Source: a virus
DNA: 64,000 bases
Reading direction: 5' to 3' (one strand)
IMG/VR virus record: IMGVR_UViG_3300027996_000009
Coordinates: 42,813-106,812 of that record
Part shown: one piece after another, positions 41,663 through 50,363 of the stretch
Position numbering within the stretch: the first letter of the stretch is position 1
Layout of the letters: every line of letters starts with the position of its first letter
Position numbers and translations under genes: made by a program
The notes under the pieces: model-generated
The model's database searches: none
What the model was told of the DNA's origin: nothing
What the model saw: only the letters and a program-made list of their open reading frames with translations

Positions 41663-43105
41663 TTAGGTCGACTTCATGATTGATGCGTATTGGGCCAAGG
41701 TAATAGGGGGCAAAGCGTTTCCAACGAATCCAGGGGCAAGCGTGCTGATAGGCCCTGGAGTAGGTATTCCGGTCGGCGAGCCTGAGTCTCCGAGAGGGTG
41801 CTCGTGATTAAGCACAAAGTCTACAAGAAGGTCATTGGCCAGGTTCCTGGCAGTAGCCGGGTTACCGATGGTGACGAGCCCGCCGAACAACACGATCCCC
41901 GTTCCAGGGGGCCCCAGAGACACAGCCGCTGCGGGGACGTTGAAGATCCCCGAGTTAATGATCAGGGAAGGCGTAGTAATGAGCATCGATGTGGTCGCAG
42001 TAATCGCCACGGTTGCGGCCGTCTGGGCAAACGATCCCAGCGTCTCAGTGACAGCTCCTACGAAGTTGATGATCTTCGCACCGACCCCTGTCTCGACTGC
42101 AACCCCAGGACCACTAGGAGCAGGTGGCGCAGCCCCAGAGCCCATCGCGATGCCTCCAGCAGCGGACATGGTTAGAGCCCCAGTAGCAGTCACGTTGATG
42201 TTCCCGGTGTTCGAGTCGATAACGACAGACTGAGTGGGCCCAACTCTTGACTGAATTGTGATCAGGCCAGTCTTGTTATCAAGGTCGATCGTATGCGCTA
42301 AGCCTGCTGGACCAGCTGTCTTAACCGTGACCTTGCCAGGTATGTCTTCTATCTTGATCGAGTTGGCATTGATTCCATCTACATCAGCTCGGAGTCCGGA
42401 GATCATGATGTATTTGGATGTGTCGTTAAGAGCGATGCGGTGACCGTAGATCGTGTCGGCGTAAATGCCTTCCTCAACTGTTTCATCCCTCACAGTGGGA
42501 GCGGCCGTCGTATCAGAGAGCGTGATCTGCTGACTGCGCCGAGCCTCACCCTGCTTAGGACGCCCCTTGTCGTCTTTTCCTAGCTGCTCGCCGCTCCAGA
42601 TCGCCACATAGGGCTCCTCTGGGTCATCGCAGAAGATCAGACCATGGCCGAACCCAGTCTTGATTCCACGCTTCAGTGGAATGCCCTTCCCCTTTTTGGC
42701 TTTGAATTCGGTCGGTAGGTGAGATGTGCTAGCCGCCTTCGACGCGTTTGGGTTCGACCAGAAACTTCCGACCTGTCGAGGGGCTTGACCATCACCGTGA
42801 TCGAAGGACACGTAGATCGAATCACCGTCTTCTGGAGGGAAGTAGATGCCGTGCTCGACCCCTGCGTAAATGGACATAGGCATGAGCATTTCCGGGTGAA
42901 CGTCCGGAGTAAAAACTTTAGCCGCGTCCGTAGTCCCGATTGCTAAGACGCCAATTCTCGCTGAGACACGTCCTTGCTGGCGCCTGTCATCGTTCGACTC
43001 TACAGTGGCTCCGTAGAGCCCGTAGTAGCGCCTCGACGCGAACTCTAGCCCGAGCTCGGTTACGTTTGAGATCCATCTCACTACTGAGTTAGCTGTAAAT
43101 TCCAT
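41663..43105 (-). CDS. gpV/gp5-like baseplate spike protein
   Basis: A 480-residue protein. Residues about 25-115 form the OB-fold of spike proteins: YGLYGATVESNDDRRQQGRV, then YAGVEHGIYFPPEDGDSIYVSFDHGD with the typical PPE-GD-V/I-x-V-x-F pattern, and PRQVGSFW. Residues about 265-320 (IDLDNKTGLITIQSR, VVIDSNTGNINVTATGAL) form the triple beta-helix needle stalk. The C-terminus (LLVDFVLNHEHPLGDSGSP) has a histidine-containing tip-like sequence. It pierces the host envelope with the hub encoded just upstream. Confidence 0.82.
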   Translation of the reverse strand: MEFTANSVVRWISNVTELGLEFASRRYYGLYGATVESNDDRRQQGRVSARIGVLAIGTTDAAKVFTPDVHPEMLMPMSIYAGVEHGIYFPPEDGDSIYVSFDHGDGQAPRQVGSFWSNPNASKAASTSHLPTEFKAKKGKGIPLKRGIKTGFGHGLIFCDDPEEPYVAIWSGEQLGKDDKGRPKQGEARRSQQITLSDTTAAPTVRDETVEEGIYADTIYGHRIALNDTSKYIMISGLRADVDGINANSIKIEDIPGKVTVKTAGPAGLAHTIDLDNKTGLITIQSRVGPTQSVVIDSNTGNINVTATGALTMSAAGGIAMGSGAAPPAPSGPGVAVETGVGAKIINFVGAVTETLGSFAQTAATVAITATTSMLITTPSLIINSGIFNVPAAAVSLGPPGTGIVLFGGLVTIGNPATARNLANDLLVDFVLNHEHPLGDSGSPTGIPTPGPISTLAPGFVGNALPPITLAQYASIMKST

Positions 43106-43106
43106 A

Positions 43107-44786
43107 CTAATTCCCCAGATTGAGGACTTGGTCCTTTTGAAGGTCTAGTTTCTCTTCCTCAATTGCACTTGCAGTAGCATCCCCTCCGCCAGCCCCGGTT
43201 GTCGGCGAGCGCACGTCTTTCGGCTTTTTCACATCGTGCCCTTTAACCGTGAGTCGCATCAATTCAAGCTGCATGTCATAGCCGCTATTCCCGATGGTGT
43301 GCGTCGCATTCAAGACGTAGTAAGGACCATCAAACAGGACGCTAGTGCCCTCAAGTTGCACAACTACACCAGGCCACATATCAACAACACCTGGGGCGGT
43401 CACCCCCACCTTGGGGTGGGAAAATGTCTGCGCCTCCTTGACTACGGCCGCAGCTTTCTGATTAGCGTTGTGGCCTTTAGCTGGAGTGGATAGCACGTTA
43501 GGAAGATCCTTATCCTTCTCGTTTGCGGGTGACGGTGTAGTAGGGCCTATCTCTTCGTCCGGCTCGCTTACTCCGCTTCCTTTATCGAAAAGAATTCCAG
43601 CATCCTCGGGAGAGTTCCCTGTGGTCTTACCGGGCTCACCGCTTCCCGGACCGAGCAGGGGTTTGTCTGAGTCTGCCCCAGTGTCCTCAACCATTGAGCT
43701 TTTGTCGTCACCGTCAGCATCAGGATCGTATTTGTAAGAAACTAACCCTCTACCGGATACTGGTAGGAAAACCCACGGTTGCAGATTCCCGTTAATGTTC
43801 ATGACGGGTATATCGTTCGGCCCCTCAGGGGCTTGACGATAAAGAAACCGATAGGAGTAGGTGTTGTCCTTAGACGAATCGTGCAAAGAAAAAATGCGGA
43901 ACGTGTTGCTCGATGATGTGAAGGTCAACGAGTGGTCACGGCACAGTCTTCTAATGAGGGCCCAATCTGTGACCTGCTGCATAACCCCGCCTGGAGGGGC
44001 TGGGGGCCCCTCTTCTACCGGCCTGTTCGCTCCGGTAAGGAAGGTTGAATCTTCCGGCACTGCCGAGATGTCTAGAAGGGTCTGAGTTCGGCCTACGATC
44101 TCAGCTACGATCTCGCAATCGTTCTTGTACTCTTTGAACAGCCAGTTCCTACGACCTGTGTTCCTAGAACCAACAGAGTAGGTCAGGTCATGCCCAGAAA
44201 CGGTGATCGAAATATCCTCCCCAAATTGGGCCTGCGGATAGTTGTTCCGGAACACATAGACATCGCTAAGAATGGTGGCCCCTCCCCAACCCGCGTAGCC
44301 CCATTGAACCTTTACTAGGGTTCCGAAGTTAAGCAGTTTATTGTTCAGCAGCCTGATCCCATCATCGTATGGAGGGGTCAGAACCAGCGTGAACTTCAAC
44401 GGGGACCCAGCCTTTGATTCAATCTTCAGATTCGCGGCTATATTCTGGAGCAGTCTGGAATCGAGCGCGAACGAATCATCTCCTGGAACCAAGGATTCTT
44501 GCTCAGAGAAATCTGAACTTCCAAGATTGGAGATGATGCTCCCGAGAGCCGATACATTCGTTGCGCCCGCAAGTGGATCTGCACCTGGAACGAGTGCAAG
44601 CGCGTCGTTTATTTGATCGATGTCGAACTGATCCTGGTTTCTTTGGTTAGCGACTTGCTCCTTGGAGACGTTCTTAAACTGCACTCGAAAGAATGGCGCA
44701 AACAGATCACCGACGTTGCCGGTCTGGGAGGACCCAGATACAGGATCGGCACTATCGTCTGGAAGTTTGGCGCCCGCTTGACTCAC
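43107..44786 (-). CDS. gpD-like baseplate hub protein
   Basis: A 559-residue protein of the late control gene D / gp27-like class. SPLKFTLVLTPPYDDGIRLL and LVKVQWGYAGWGG (about 130-170), FGEDISITVSGHDLTYSVGS (about 190-209) and VTDWALIRRLCRDHSLTFTSS (about 275-295) are the usual hub-domain blocks. A Ser/Asp/Gly-rich linker (about 370-440) separates an additional C-terminal part (VTAPGVVDMWPGVVVQLEG, then YYVLNATHTIG) that matches the last barrel of gpD. It lies between the LysM and spike genes, the standard order. Its start overlaps the LysM stop by 4 bases. Confidence 0.8.
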   Translation of the reverse strand: MSQAGAKLPDDSADPVSGSSQTGNVGDLFAPFFRVQFKNVSKEQVANQRNQDQFDIDQINDALALVPGADPLAGATNVSALGSIISNLGSSDFSEQESLVPGDDSFALDSRLLQNIAANLKIESKAGSPLKFTLVLTPPYDDGIRLLNNKLLNFGTLVKVQWGYAGWGGATILSDVYVFRNNYPQAQFGEDISITVSGHDLTYSVGSRNTGRRNWLFKEYKNDCEIVAEIVGRTQTLLDISAVPEDSTFLTGANRPVEEGPPAPPGGVMQQVTDWALIRRLCRDHSLTFTSSSNTFRIFSLHDSSKDNTYSYRFLYRQAPEGPNDIPVMNINGNLQPWVFLPVSGRGLVSYKYDPDADGDDKSSMVEDTGADSDKPLLGPGSGEPGKTTGNSPEDAGILFDKGSGVSEPDEEIGPTTPSPANEKDKDLPNVLSTPAKGHNANQKAAAVVKEAQTFSHPKVGVTAPGVVDMWPGVVVQLEGTSVLFDGPYYVLNATHTIGNSGYDMQLELMRLTVKGHDVKKPKDVRSPTTGAGGGDATASAIEEEKLDLQKDQVLNLGN

Positions 44787-45088
44787 TTAACGATCCCCCG
44801 TGCCTGCAAGCTCGCCCTAGTCGGGATAAAGATCCTGTGACCAGGTACGAGATCGTTGGGAGCTAGGCGGAGGTCGTTCCGGTGGAGAATGACCCAGCCC
44901 AGTTGTTCATCCAGGAGCTGCTCCGCTGCAATGTTGTCGAGGCGGTCGTGACTGCGGATGAGATAGACAACATCATCGTCACGAGGCAGGATCTCCGGGG
45001 GCCTGGTTGGCGCCCAGAAGATTACCTCGTTCACTCGACGCAGAGTCGACGTGGTAAGTGGTCCAGTTGGGTTTCGTTTAACTCCCAT
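44783..45088 (-). CDS. LysM-type baseplate protein (gpX/gp53-like)
   Basis: A 101-residue protein. VVYLIRSHDRLDNIAAEQLLDEQLGW (about 40-65), ILHRNDLRLAPNDLVPGHRIFIP (about 67-89) match a single LysM domain: x-x-Y-x-V-x-x-G-D-x-L-x-x-I-A, then I-x-x-x-N, L-x-P-G-x-x-L-x-I-P. Tail LysM proteins sit between tape measure and hub genes, exactly as here, and hold the tail tube to the hub; peptidoglycan binding is possible but not required. Confidence 0.82.
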   Translation of the reverse strand: MGVKRNPTGPLTTSTLRRVNEVIFWAPTRPPEILPRDDDVVYLIRSHDRLDNIAAEQLLDEQLGWVILHRNDLRLAPNDLVPGHRIFIPTRASLQARGIVK

Positions 45089-48000
45089 TTATTGACCGGC
45101 TCCAGTCTTTCCGGCTAGATCATTCTCATCAGCCTTCACTTTGAGACTCTCTTGAGCATTCGCAGCGAGTCCGACCTGGAAATGGGGCGGAACCTGCCAC
45201 CACGCGGGAGGTTTGTCCCAGAACGCCCCTTGACCTTGTCCCTGACCGGGGGCAACCGGGCCAAGCCCCGCTGACGCAGCCCCGGCCGGGGTTGGGACTG
45301 CCTTTGCAGTGGCCTTACGCACGTTCTCCTGAACAGCTTGTGACGGGTCAGCCGATCCTGCCGTCTTGTAGGCATCACTAGCCTTAGCCTCGCCAAGCAC
45401 CTGTGACCCGACAAGGCCTTCTGTCTCCTTCATGAGAGACATCATCTTGTTTGGATCGTGCATGACCGTGAACTTGTCAATGTTCTCGCTCATCTGCGAC
45501 ATTGTTGAACCGATGCGATCCGCGAATTCAATCTTGCCCGCCTTGGCGTACTGGCCTTGGTAGTGGGCAAGACGACCCATCAGGGCCTCGGTACGGCCAA
45601 TAAATCCGCCGCGCATCTTGTCGGCGATTGCGCCCTGGGCGAGCTTTTCATCGTGTACAGCTTTACGGCGGAGGTGCTTAGATTTCGCTGTCTGCTCAGC
45701 ACGGCCTCGTCGCTCTCTTGCATTCTTATCACGCGCCTCAGCCTTGAGCTTGTAAGACGCCTTACCCCTCTTTTCTTCTTCAGCGAAAATAGTCGCGTAA
45801 CCGTCCGCAGCCGTCCGAGCTGCCTTTGCCGCTTCTTCGATCCCCTTTGTCTTGATTGTGCTCGCTTTTATCGATGCCTCGGCCTCTTTGCCCAGAGAGG
45901 CGGCTGTGGCATCGGCGACCTTCATTCGCTCTTTGTAGAGAGCGTTCGCCTTTAACAGGTCAGCCTCCTCGCCGTTAGCTGCATAACTGGCCTCAGCCAT
46001 CGCCATTGCTACCTTTGCGTAGCCCTGCAACAGCGGCCCGAATGTATGCTCAATTATCCAGCCGATGGCTGTGGCCATTGAGTACTTAATGGTGTTCCAC
46101 GTCTTTGACGTTTCTACGACCAAGGCTGACCATACCTCTAAGGCATCCGCTTTTACCTCTAACCACGTTGCGGTAATCGGAGCCATTGCTACGTCTTTGA
46201 ACCAATCTGCCCAGTCCTGGAACCAATCTCCGACATCCTGGAACGACGCCTTAACCTCCTCCAGGCTGGACCCAAAGCTCAAGAATATCTCCTCGGCAAC
46301 CCCAGCAGAAAATTCTGACACGACGTCCCAAACCCCTCCCAAGATGTTCATGAAAGAGTTATTGAGATCCGTATCAGAGGCGAACCATTCGGTGACGGCT
46401 TTCCACGCCTTCTGCCAGTTACTGACTTTGAACAGCTCTTTGATGCCGTCCCAGGCCCACTTTCCCAGTCGACCCAAGACTCGACCGATGTTCTTACCCA
46501 TTTCACGAGCACCGGTCTTCCAGCCCTCAAGTTTCCCCTTCATGTTGGCCCAGATGTTGTCGAGCTTTTCGCCCATCCAAATGCCGATTCTGGTGAACAC
46601 CTCTGAGAACGAGGAATTACCGGCTCGAACCATCTCCGCTTGGAGGTGGAGGAACAAACGACGAGTACCATCTGCGAGTGTACCCCGCATTTTAGGGAAG
46701 AAGAACTTCACGATCTTTGTTGGGATGCCCATCAGTAGCCCATCGACGAGGTCAACGATGCCAACAAAGACGCTTTCAACTCCCTTCAGCATCGCCTCAG
46801 CGCCGCCGAGGTTCGGGTCGGCCAGGGCTTTACCAAACCCCTCGATAGCCGTAACAACGGCCGCGATAGCCGTAAGCGGGAACAGGATCTTCTTGCCGAG
46901 AGTCATGGCGATCTTCCCAAGACCGCCGAAGAGACTAGAAACCGGACCGCCTACGATCGGGAGTCTAGTCAGAAGTACCTTCAAAGATGTGAACGGCAGG
47001 ACCAGAGCACCGACAGCTGAGGCCAGCGTGGCAGCAGTAGCTCCGAGGATGGCGCCGTACTTAATCAGCTTCTGAATCTGAGCAACAACAGGTTTGTTTT
47101 CGTCCCGCCAATCAGCGAAGCTGGTTGCAAGGCCCTTGATCCTGAGGTTGAGAGCCTTCGCCCAGTCATGGAGATCCTCGAAAGATTTCGAGGCGTCGTC
47201 CACTATTGAAAGCCCAATAATGGACTTCCCAAGGTCTAGAAGGTTTTTGAGGGTGTCGAGCGCCGTAGCTCCAACTTTACGGAGTGCGCCGGACATTTGA
47301 GCGAAAGTTGCTTTCCCCTTTCCAAAATTAGACGCCGCCTCCTTCTCGGCCGCACTCGCAGCCTCAAACGACTCTTTAATCTTGCTCGGGAACTGGAGCA
47401 TATCCTGTACGGTCTCGGAAGATGACGCCCTTACCTGCTCCATCAAGCGGCCTGCCATCATCTCCCCGGCCGGGCCTGTCGCGAGCATCGCATCGCGCAT
47501 CTTCAAAATTTGATCAGCAAATTCGGCTGGATTATCTTGACCCTTAGTTATCAACTCATCGACTTCGCTGAACTGCAGACCAGCTTCAAATAAGGCATTG
47601 GTGAGAGGGCTAAAGCTATCCGCCAATCCGAGGAATACCTTCTTGTTTGTCGCAGACTGCTGCATGAAGTGCTGCTGGTGCTGCTGAGCTTTAGCGATCC
47701 CGCCAGCGATGTCTGTCCCGTAGACCTTCGCGAAGGTAGCACCGAGCTTTATCGTATTTTCGACCATATCCCGCGAGTTAACTCCGAGGAGTGCTCCGAA
47801 CTCCACAACGGACTTCTCGGCGAATGACACGGCTATAGGGATCTGGCCGATCATTCCGGGGATCTTGTATTCCTTCTGCCACTTGGTGACATCGTCTGAC
47901 AAATCCCCCAGGGACGATCCCATGTGACTAAGCGACTTGTTCGTCTTGATAACGGCGGACGCAGCTAGACCATGTCGACCGGTCAGCTCGGCCATCATCT

Positions 48001-48364
48001 CAAGGTTCTTGGCGCCGCCCTTACTGATGGCCCCGAAGGTGTCCTTTTGTCCCTTAAGACTCTTGTCCAAGTCTTCGGCGGTTAGTCCGGCCGCAGCCAT
48101 TGCGTTGACGAGTGCGCCCGTCTTTTCGGTACTCAGTCCAGTGACGTTGGACAGACCGGTAATCGTGTCTGCCATCTGCGTCGTCTGTTGGCGATTGAGT
48201 CCCATCTGAATGCCAAAATTCTTGATCTGTCGATCAATGGCAAACGTCTTGGTAGCGGCGATCCGAGTTACATCTAGTTGAGATGCAATTTGGTTAAGGT
48301 TCGTGATGATGGCGCGTGCACCACGAAACTCTCCTTGGATTGCGTAGTTTGGGTTCCTAGGCAT
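45089..48364 (-). CDS. Tape measure protein
   Basis: A 1091-residue protein, long, helical and Ala/Lys-rich. N-terminal 300 residues are predicted coiled coil and helix (LSTEKTGALVNAMAAAGL and similar). Two hydrophobic stretches near residues 430-465 (YGAILGATAATLASAVGALV) and about 490-515 (ILFPLTAIAAVVTAIEGFG) are typical of tape measures, which interact with the host membrane on ejection. C-terminal third is charged (KRGKASYKLKAEARDKNARE) then Gly/Pro-rich. It is the longest gene here and lies between the tail assembly chaperones and the LysM gene. By the approximate rule of 1.5 angstrom per residue, tail length would be near 160 nm, an estimate only. Confidence 0.85.
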   Translation of the reverse strand: MPRNPNYAIQGEFRGARAIITNLNQIASQLDVTRIAATKTFAIDRQIKNFGIQMGLNRQQTTQMADTITGLSNVTGLSTEKTGALVNAMAAAGLTAEDLDKSLKGQKDTFGAISKGGAKNLEMMAELTGRHGLAASAVIKTNKSLSHMGSSLGDLSDDVTKWQKEYKIPGMIGQIPIAVSFAEKSVVEFGALLGVNSRDMVENTIKLGATFAKVYGTDIAGGIAKAQQHQQHFMQQSATNKKVFLGLADSFSPLTNALFEAGLQFSEVDELITKGQDNPAEFADQILKMRDAMLATGPAGEMMAGRLMEQVRASSSETVQDMLQFPSKIKESFEAASAAEKEAASNFGKGKATFAQMSGALRKVGATALDTLKNLLDLGKSIIGLSIVDDASKSFEDLHDWAKALNLRIKGLATSFADWRDENKPVVAQIQKLIKYGAILGATAATLASAVGALVLPFTSLKVLLTRLPIVGGPVSSLFGGLGKIAMTLGKKILFPLTAIAAVVTAIEGFGKALADPNLGGAEAMLKGVESVFVGIVDLVDGLLMGIPTKIVKFFFPKMRGTLADGTRRLFLHLQAEMVRAGNSSFSEVFTRIGIWMGEKLDNIWANMKGKLEGWKTGAREMGKNIGRVLGRLGKWAWDGIKELFKVSNWQKAWKAVTEWFASDTDLNNSFMNILGGVWDVVSEFSAGVAEEIFLSFGSSLEEVKASFQDVGDWFQDWADWFKDVAMAPITATWLEVKADALEVWSALVVETSKTWNTIKYSMATAIGWIIEHTFGPLLQGYAKVAMAMAEASYAANGEEADLLKANALYKERMKVADATAASLGKEAEASIKASTIKTKGIEEAAKAARTAADGYATIFAEEEKRGKASYKLKAEARDKNARERRGRAEQTAKSKHLRRKAVHDEKLAQGAIADKMRGGFIGRTEALMGRLAHYQGQYAKAGKIEFADRIGSTMSQMSENIDKFTVMHDPNKMMSLMKETEGLVGSQVLGEAKASDAYKTAGSADPSQAVQENVRKATAKAVPTPAGAASAGLGPVAPGQGQGQGAFWDKPPAWWQVPPHFQVGLAANAQESLKVKADENDLAGKTGAGQ

Positions 48365-48385
48365 GCCGTCTTCCTTTTGATGCTC

Positions 48386-48667
48386 CTATACGCCGTAGTC
48401 TAAGCTAATCGCCTCCGAAGAAGTATGTGCTGGCTCGATACCTGTCGGAACTGATGGCTGTAGATTTGTTGTTTGACCTTTACTTGCTGCGTTTTCCTGC
48501 CGTGTGACCTCTTCTTGCAATCGGAGCATCCTCCGACGTCTTGATGAGGTCATGTTCATGACTGACTCTGGTGACCAGTGAAATACCTTGGCCAGAATTA
48601 GCATGTCGATTTCAAGCTGCGATTTTGACCCGAGTGGGGAAAACGCAAAGAACCTGGGGCCATCCAC
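48386..48667 (-). CDS. Tail assembly chaperone extension (GT), probably made by -1 frameshift
   Basis: The 93 codons from a GTG at 48667 (VDGPRFFAFSPLG) contain FHWSPESVMNMTSSRRRRML, a sequence like the short W-x-P-x-x-V-x-x-M chaperone extensions found just before tape measure genes. The frame stays open upstream, through VETPVIYDQSGWWTVDG, as far as a T TTT TTC heptamer inside the previous gene (48763-48757 on the minus strand). A -1 slip there would join both reading frames. Independent initiation at the GTG is less likely, as no ribosome binding site precedes it. The gap to the tape measure is 21 bp. Confidence 0.65.
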   Translation of the reverse strand: MDGPRFFAFSPLGSKSQLEIDMLILAKVFHWSPESVMNMTSSRRRRMLRLQEEVTRQENAASKGQTTNLQPSVPTGIEPAHTSSEAISLDYGV

Positions 48668-48705
48668 AGTCCACCAGCCGGACTGGTCGTAGATGACGGG
48701 GGTTT

Positions 48706-49587
48706 CTACACCCAGTCCAGAGTCTCCACGCTGAGCTCTTCCTCCTCGGGGTTGGAGAAAAAAACCTGGCCCAAATCCAAGTCAAATTTGAACTCGGTCT
48801 GACAGCCGGGTCGATTGCAATTGATTTCGATCTCTGTCTCGATACTCCCTTCCATGATGTTGATTACGTTAATGAGGTGAATGCGATCTACGCGAGGCAG
48901 ACTTTGAACTACCTTCAGGTCCTCAACGTCATTCTCGCCGGTAACGGCGTAGTCATCGATTGAGACCAGCCGTCCGAGGATGGCGTAGGATCGAGCGTTC
49001 TTGGCTGTGGGACGCGCCTCAGACACACGACGCTCTCCCGAAGCCGCGAGAACTGTGAGAGTGGCCGTCTTCTTACTCTTGGGCAGCTTGACCCGCACAT
49101 TGCGCTTCGTAGCGTCTTTGCAGAAGCCAACCTCTAGCTTAGACAGGTCGATGCGCTTGTTGTGGAGCGGCTTGTTGCACCCTGGGCAAATGCGCCCGTC
49201 CACCTTGTAGTTGTCACCAAGAGACAGCCGACGAATGTAGAGCAAACACGCCATGCGGTCCGCAATTGTGAACGCCAATCCACCTTTCAGATCATCACCC
49301 ACAGCGCCCATGATCTCGTCTCGATCGGTGATCATCTGAGGGCCTGCGCCCTCCTTGCTTATCGTGGAGAGCTTTTCGATGCAGTTGCCAATGATCTGAG
49401 TCATACGATCTGATAGGTGCAGATCGTCGTCTCCCATAATGTCGTCCTCCAGACCAGACATTTCTCGGAGGTAGACATGGTTGTAAACACGACCCTCGGC
49501 GCTGACATAGCCGCACGGCAGCCTGAAGTCGCCGCGCCCTTTGCCGAACACTTCTAGGTTCGGGATGTTGTTGTGTGGTGCTGCCAC
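48706..49587 (-). CDS. Tail assembly chaperone / gp26-like protein with zinc ligands
   Basis: A 293-residue protein. The order FRLPCGYVSAEGRVYNHVYLREMSG (about 21-45), IIGNCIEKLSTISKEG (about 65-80), FTIADRMACLLYIRRLSLGDNYKVDGRICPGCNKPL (about 106-141) resembles T4 gp26-like and related tail assembly proteins: 'G..y..v.lREm.g.dE' then 'D....L..iR..s.G..Y....Cp.C'. Two zinc-type pairs, CPGC (about 134-137) and CNRPGC (about 257-262), lie 120 residues apart. Near the C-terminus (LDLGQVFFSNPEEEE) is the slippery T TTT TTC. Position before tape measure fits a tail assembly chaperone (G). Confidence 0.65.
   Translation of the reverse strand: MAAPHNNIPNLEVFGKGRGDFRLPCGYVSAEGRVYNHVYLREMSGLEDDIMGDDDLHLSDRMTQIIGNCIEKLSTISKEGAGPQMITDRDEIMGAVGDDLKGGLAFTIADRMACLLYIRRLSLGDNYKVDGRICPGCNKPLHNKRIDLSKLEVGFCKDATKRNVRVKLPKSKKTATLTVLAASGERRVSEARPTAKNARSYAILGRLVSIDDYAVTGENDVEDLKVVQSLPRVDRIHLINVINIMEGSIETEIEINCNRPGCQTEFKFDLDLGQVFFSNPEEEELSVETLDWV
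48757..48763 (-). promoter_or_regulatory. Probable -1 ribosomal frameshift site (T TTT TTC)
   Basis: On the minus strand, codons GTT TTT TTC contain the heptamer T TTT TTC in the right phase for a -1 slip. The -1 frame then stays open for about 120 codons into the extension ending at 48386. Conserved G/GT frameshifting upstream of tape measure genes is well established in tailed phages. A stimulatory structure downstream was not demonstrated. Confidence 0.6.
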
Positions 49588-49613
49588 TGTGATGCTCCTT
49601 GGCGGTAAAGCGC

Positions 49614-50111
49614 TTAAGTTGTTGGCTTACCTTGAGTTACAAATGCTTTGCATAGATCGTAGACTAGTTCTTCGACTGGCTGCTGGCGATCAGCAGCCAC
49701 CATCGCCAATTTGGTGAAGGTGATCCGGTCAATGAAAGGTGCGATCCTCACCATTTCAGTGCCAGCATGGTTTGCTCTTGTAGACAAGAACTCATTAAGC
49801 AGGAACGCGATCACCGCGCTTTTGCCTGGGTATCCGTCCTCGGTCAGCTTTTTATCGAATGTGGTTAATGAATGAGCTGACATCCACATGTCCGTCCGTC
49901 GATCTCTGCGATCACCATCACGCACAAAGGCGACGATATCCGCCGGAGGGGGCAATGGGCGGTCGTCCTCAAGGACCTCGCATACGAGCTGTCTCACTAG
50001 GTCCGATGCGGTCCGACCCGTGATCTCGCAGTAGCCGGAGAGGAGATCGTCTATCGAATTAGAAATCGTGTAGTTAAGCCGGACATTATCTGGCGCCATA
50101 GTGATTAGCAT
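49614..50111 (-). CDS. Double ribbon-helix-helix-like regulator
   Basis: A 165-residue protein with two segments that look like ribbon-helix-helix DNA-binding units: NVRLNYTISNSIDDLLSGY plus TGRTASDLVRQLVCEVL (about 9-48), and MVRIAPFIDRITFTKLAMVA plus QQPVEELVYDLCKAF (about 119-157). Each is a short strand followed by two helices. It stands alone, divergent from the head operon and just upstream of the tail operon, suiting a role in switching late transcription. Start may be ATG 50111 or ATG 50099; spacing to GAGG is not ideal for either. Confidence 0.5.
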   Translation of the reverse strand: MLITMAPDNVRLNYTISNSIDDLLSGYCEITGRTASDLVRQLVCEVLEDDRPLPPPADIVAFVRDGDRRDRRTDMWMSAHSLTTFDKKLTEDGYPGKSAVIAFLLNEFLSTRANHAGTEMVRIAPFIDRITFTKLAMVAADRQQPVEELVYDLCKAFVTQGKPTT

Positions 50112-50363
50112 GCCTCGCTCGTATTCCCTCGAAAGAGTCGATCAGACTCACCGAGTCTATCAGAATCATCAATGTCTGCAAGGTATTGATGTAGATGCCC
50201 TTTATTAGGCATCATTTGGCGAAATGCTGATATCAGAACCCACTTAATGCGCTCTGGGGATCGCTTAATTGATCGATTCTGGCGGGACGCATCTATCCCT
50301 TGTTGAAATTGCCCTTGCCCACGGTCACTGATGGACTTAGAACCATCACTAACGGAGACATCT
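50112..50363. promoter_or_regulatory. Divergent gap between regulator and head operon
   Basis: About 250 bp, with moderate A+T. On the minus strand TGATAGACT (50162-50154) is an extended -10 candidate for the regulator gene and tail operon. On the plus strand TGATATCAG (50228-50236) is a weaker candidate for the head operon; GGAG at 50354-50357 is the ribosome binding site of the first head gene. An ATG at 50331 in frame with that gene has no ribosome binding site and is probably not used. Confidence 0.4.
50154..50162 (-). promoter_or_regulatory. Candidate extended -10 promoter of regulator gene
   Basis: TGATAGACT on the minus strand, 43 nt before ATG 50111; similar to TGATAGAAT at 7590-7582. 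Confidence 0.3.

Noticed and set aside
46065-47075. Open frame of 336 codons on the plus strand inside the tape measure gene
   Set aside because: Low-complexity Ser/Pro/Arg composition typical of antisense translation; the minus strand frame is the expected tape measure protein.
50331-50363. Upstream ATG extension (MDLEPSLTETS) of the first head operon gene
   Set aside because: No ribosome binding site precedes it, whereas GGAG stands six bases before the ATG at 50364.
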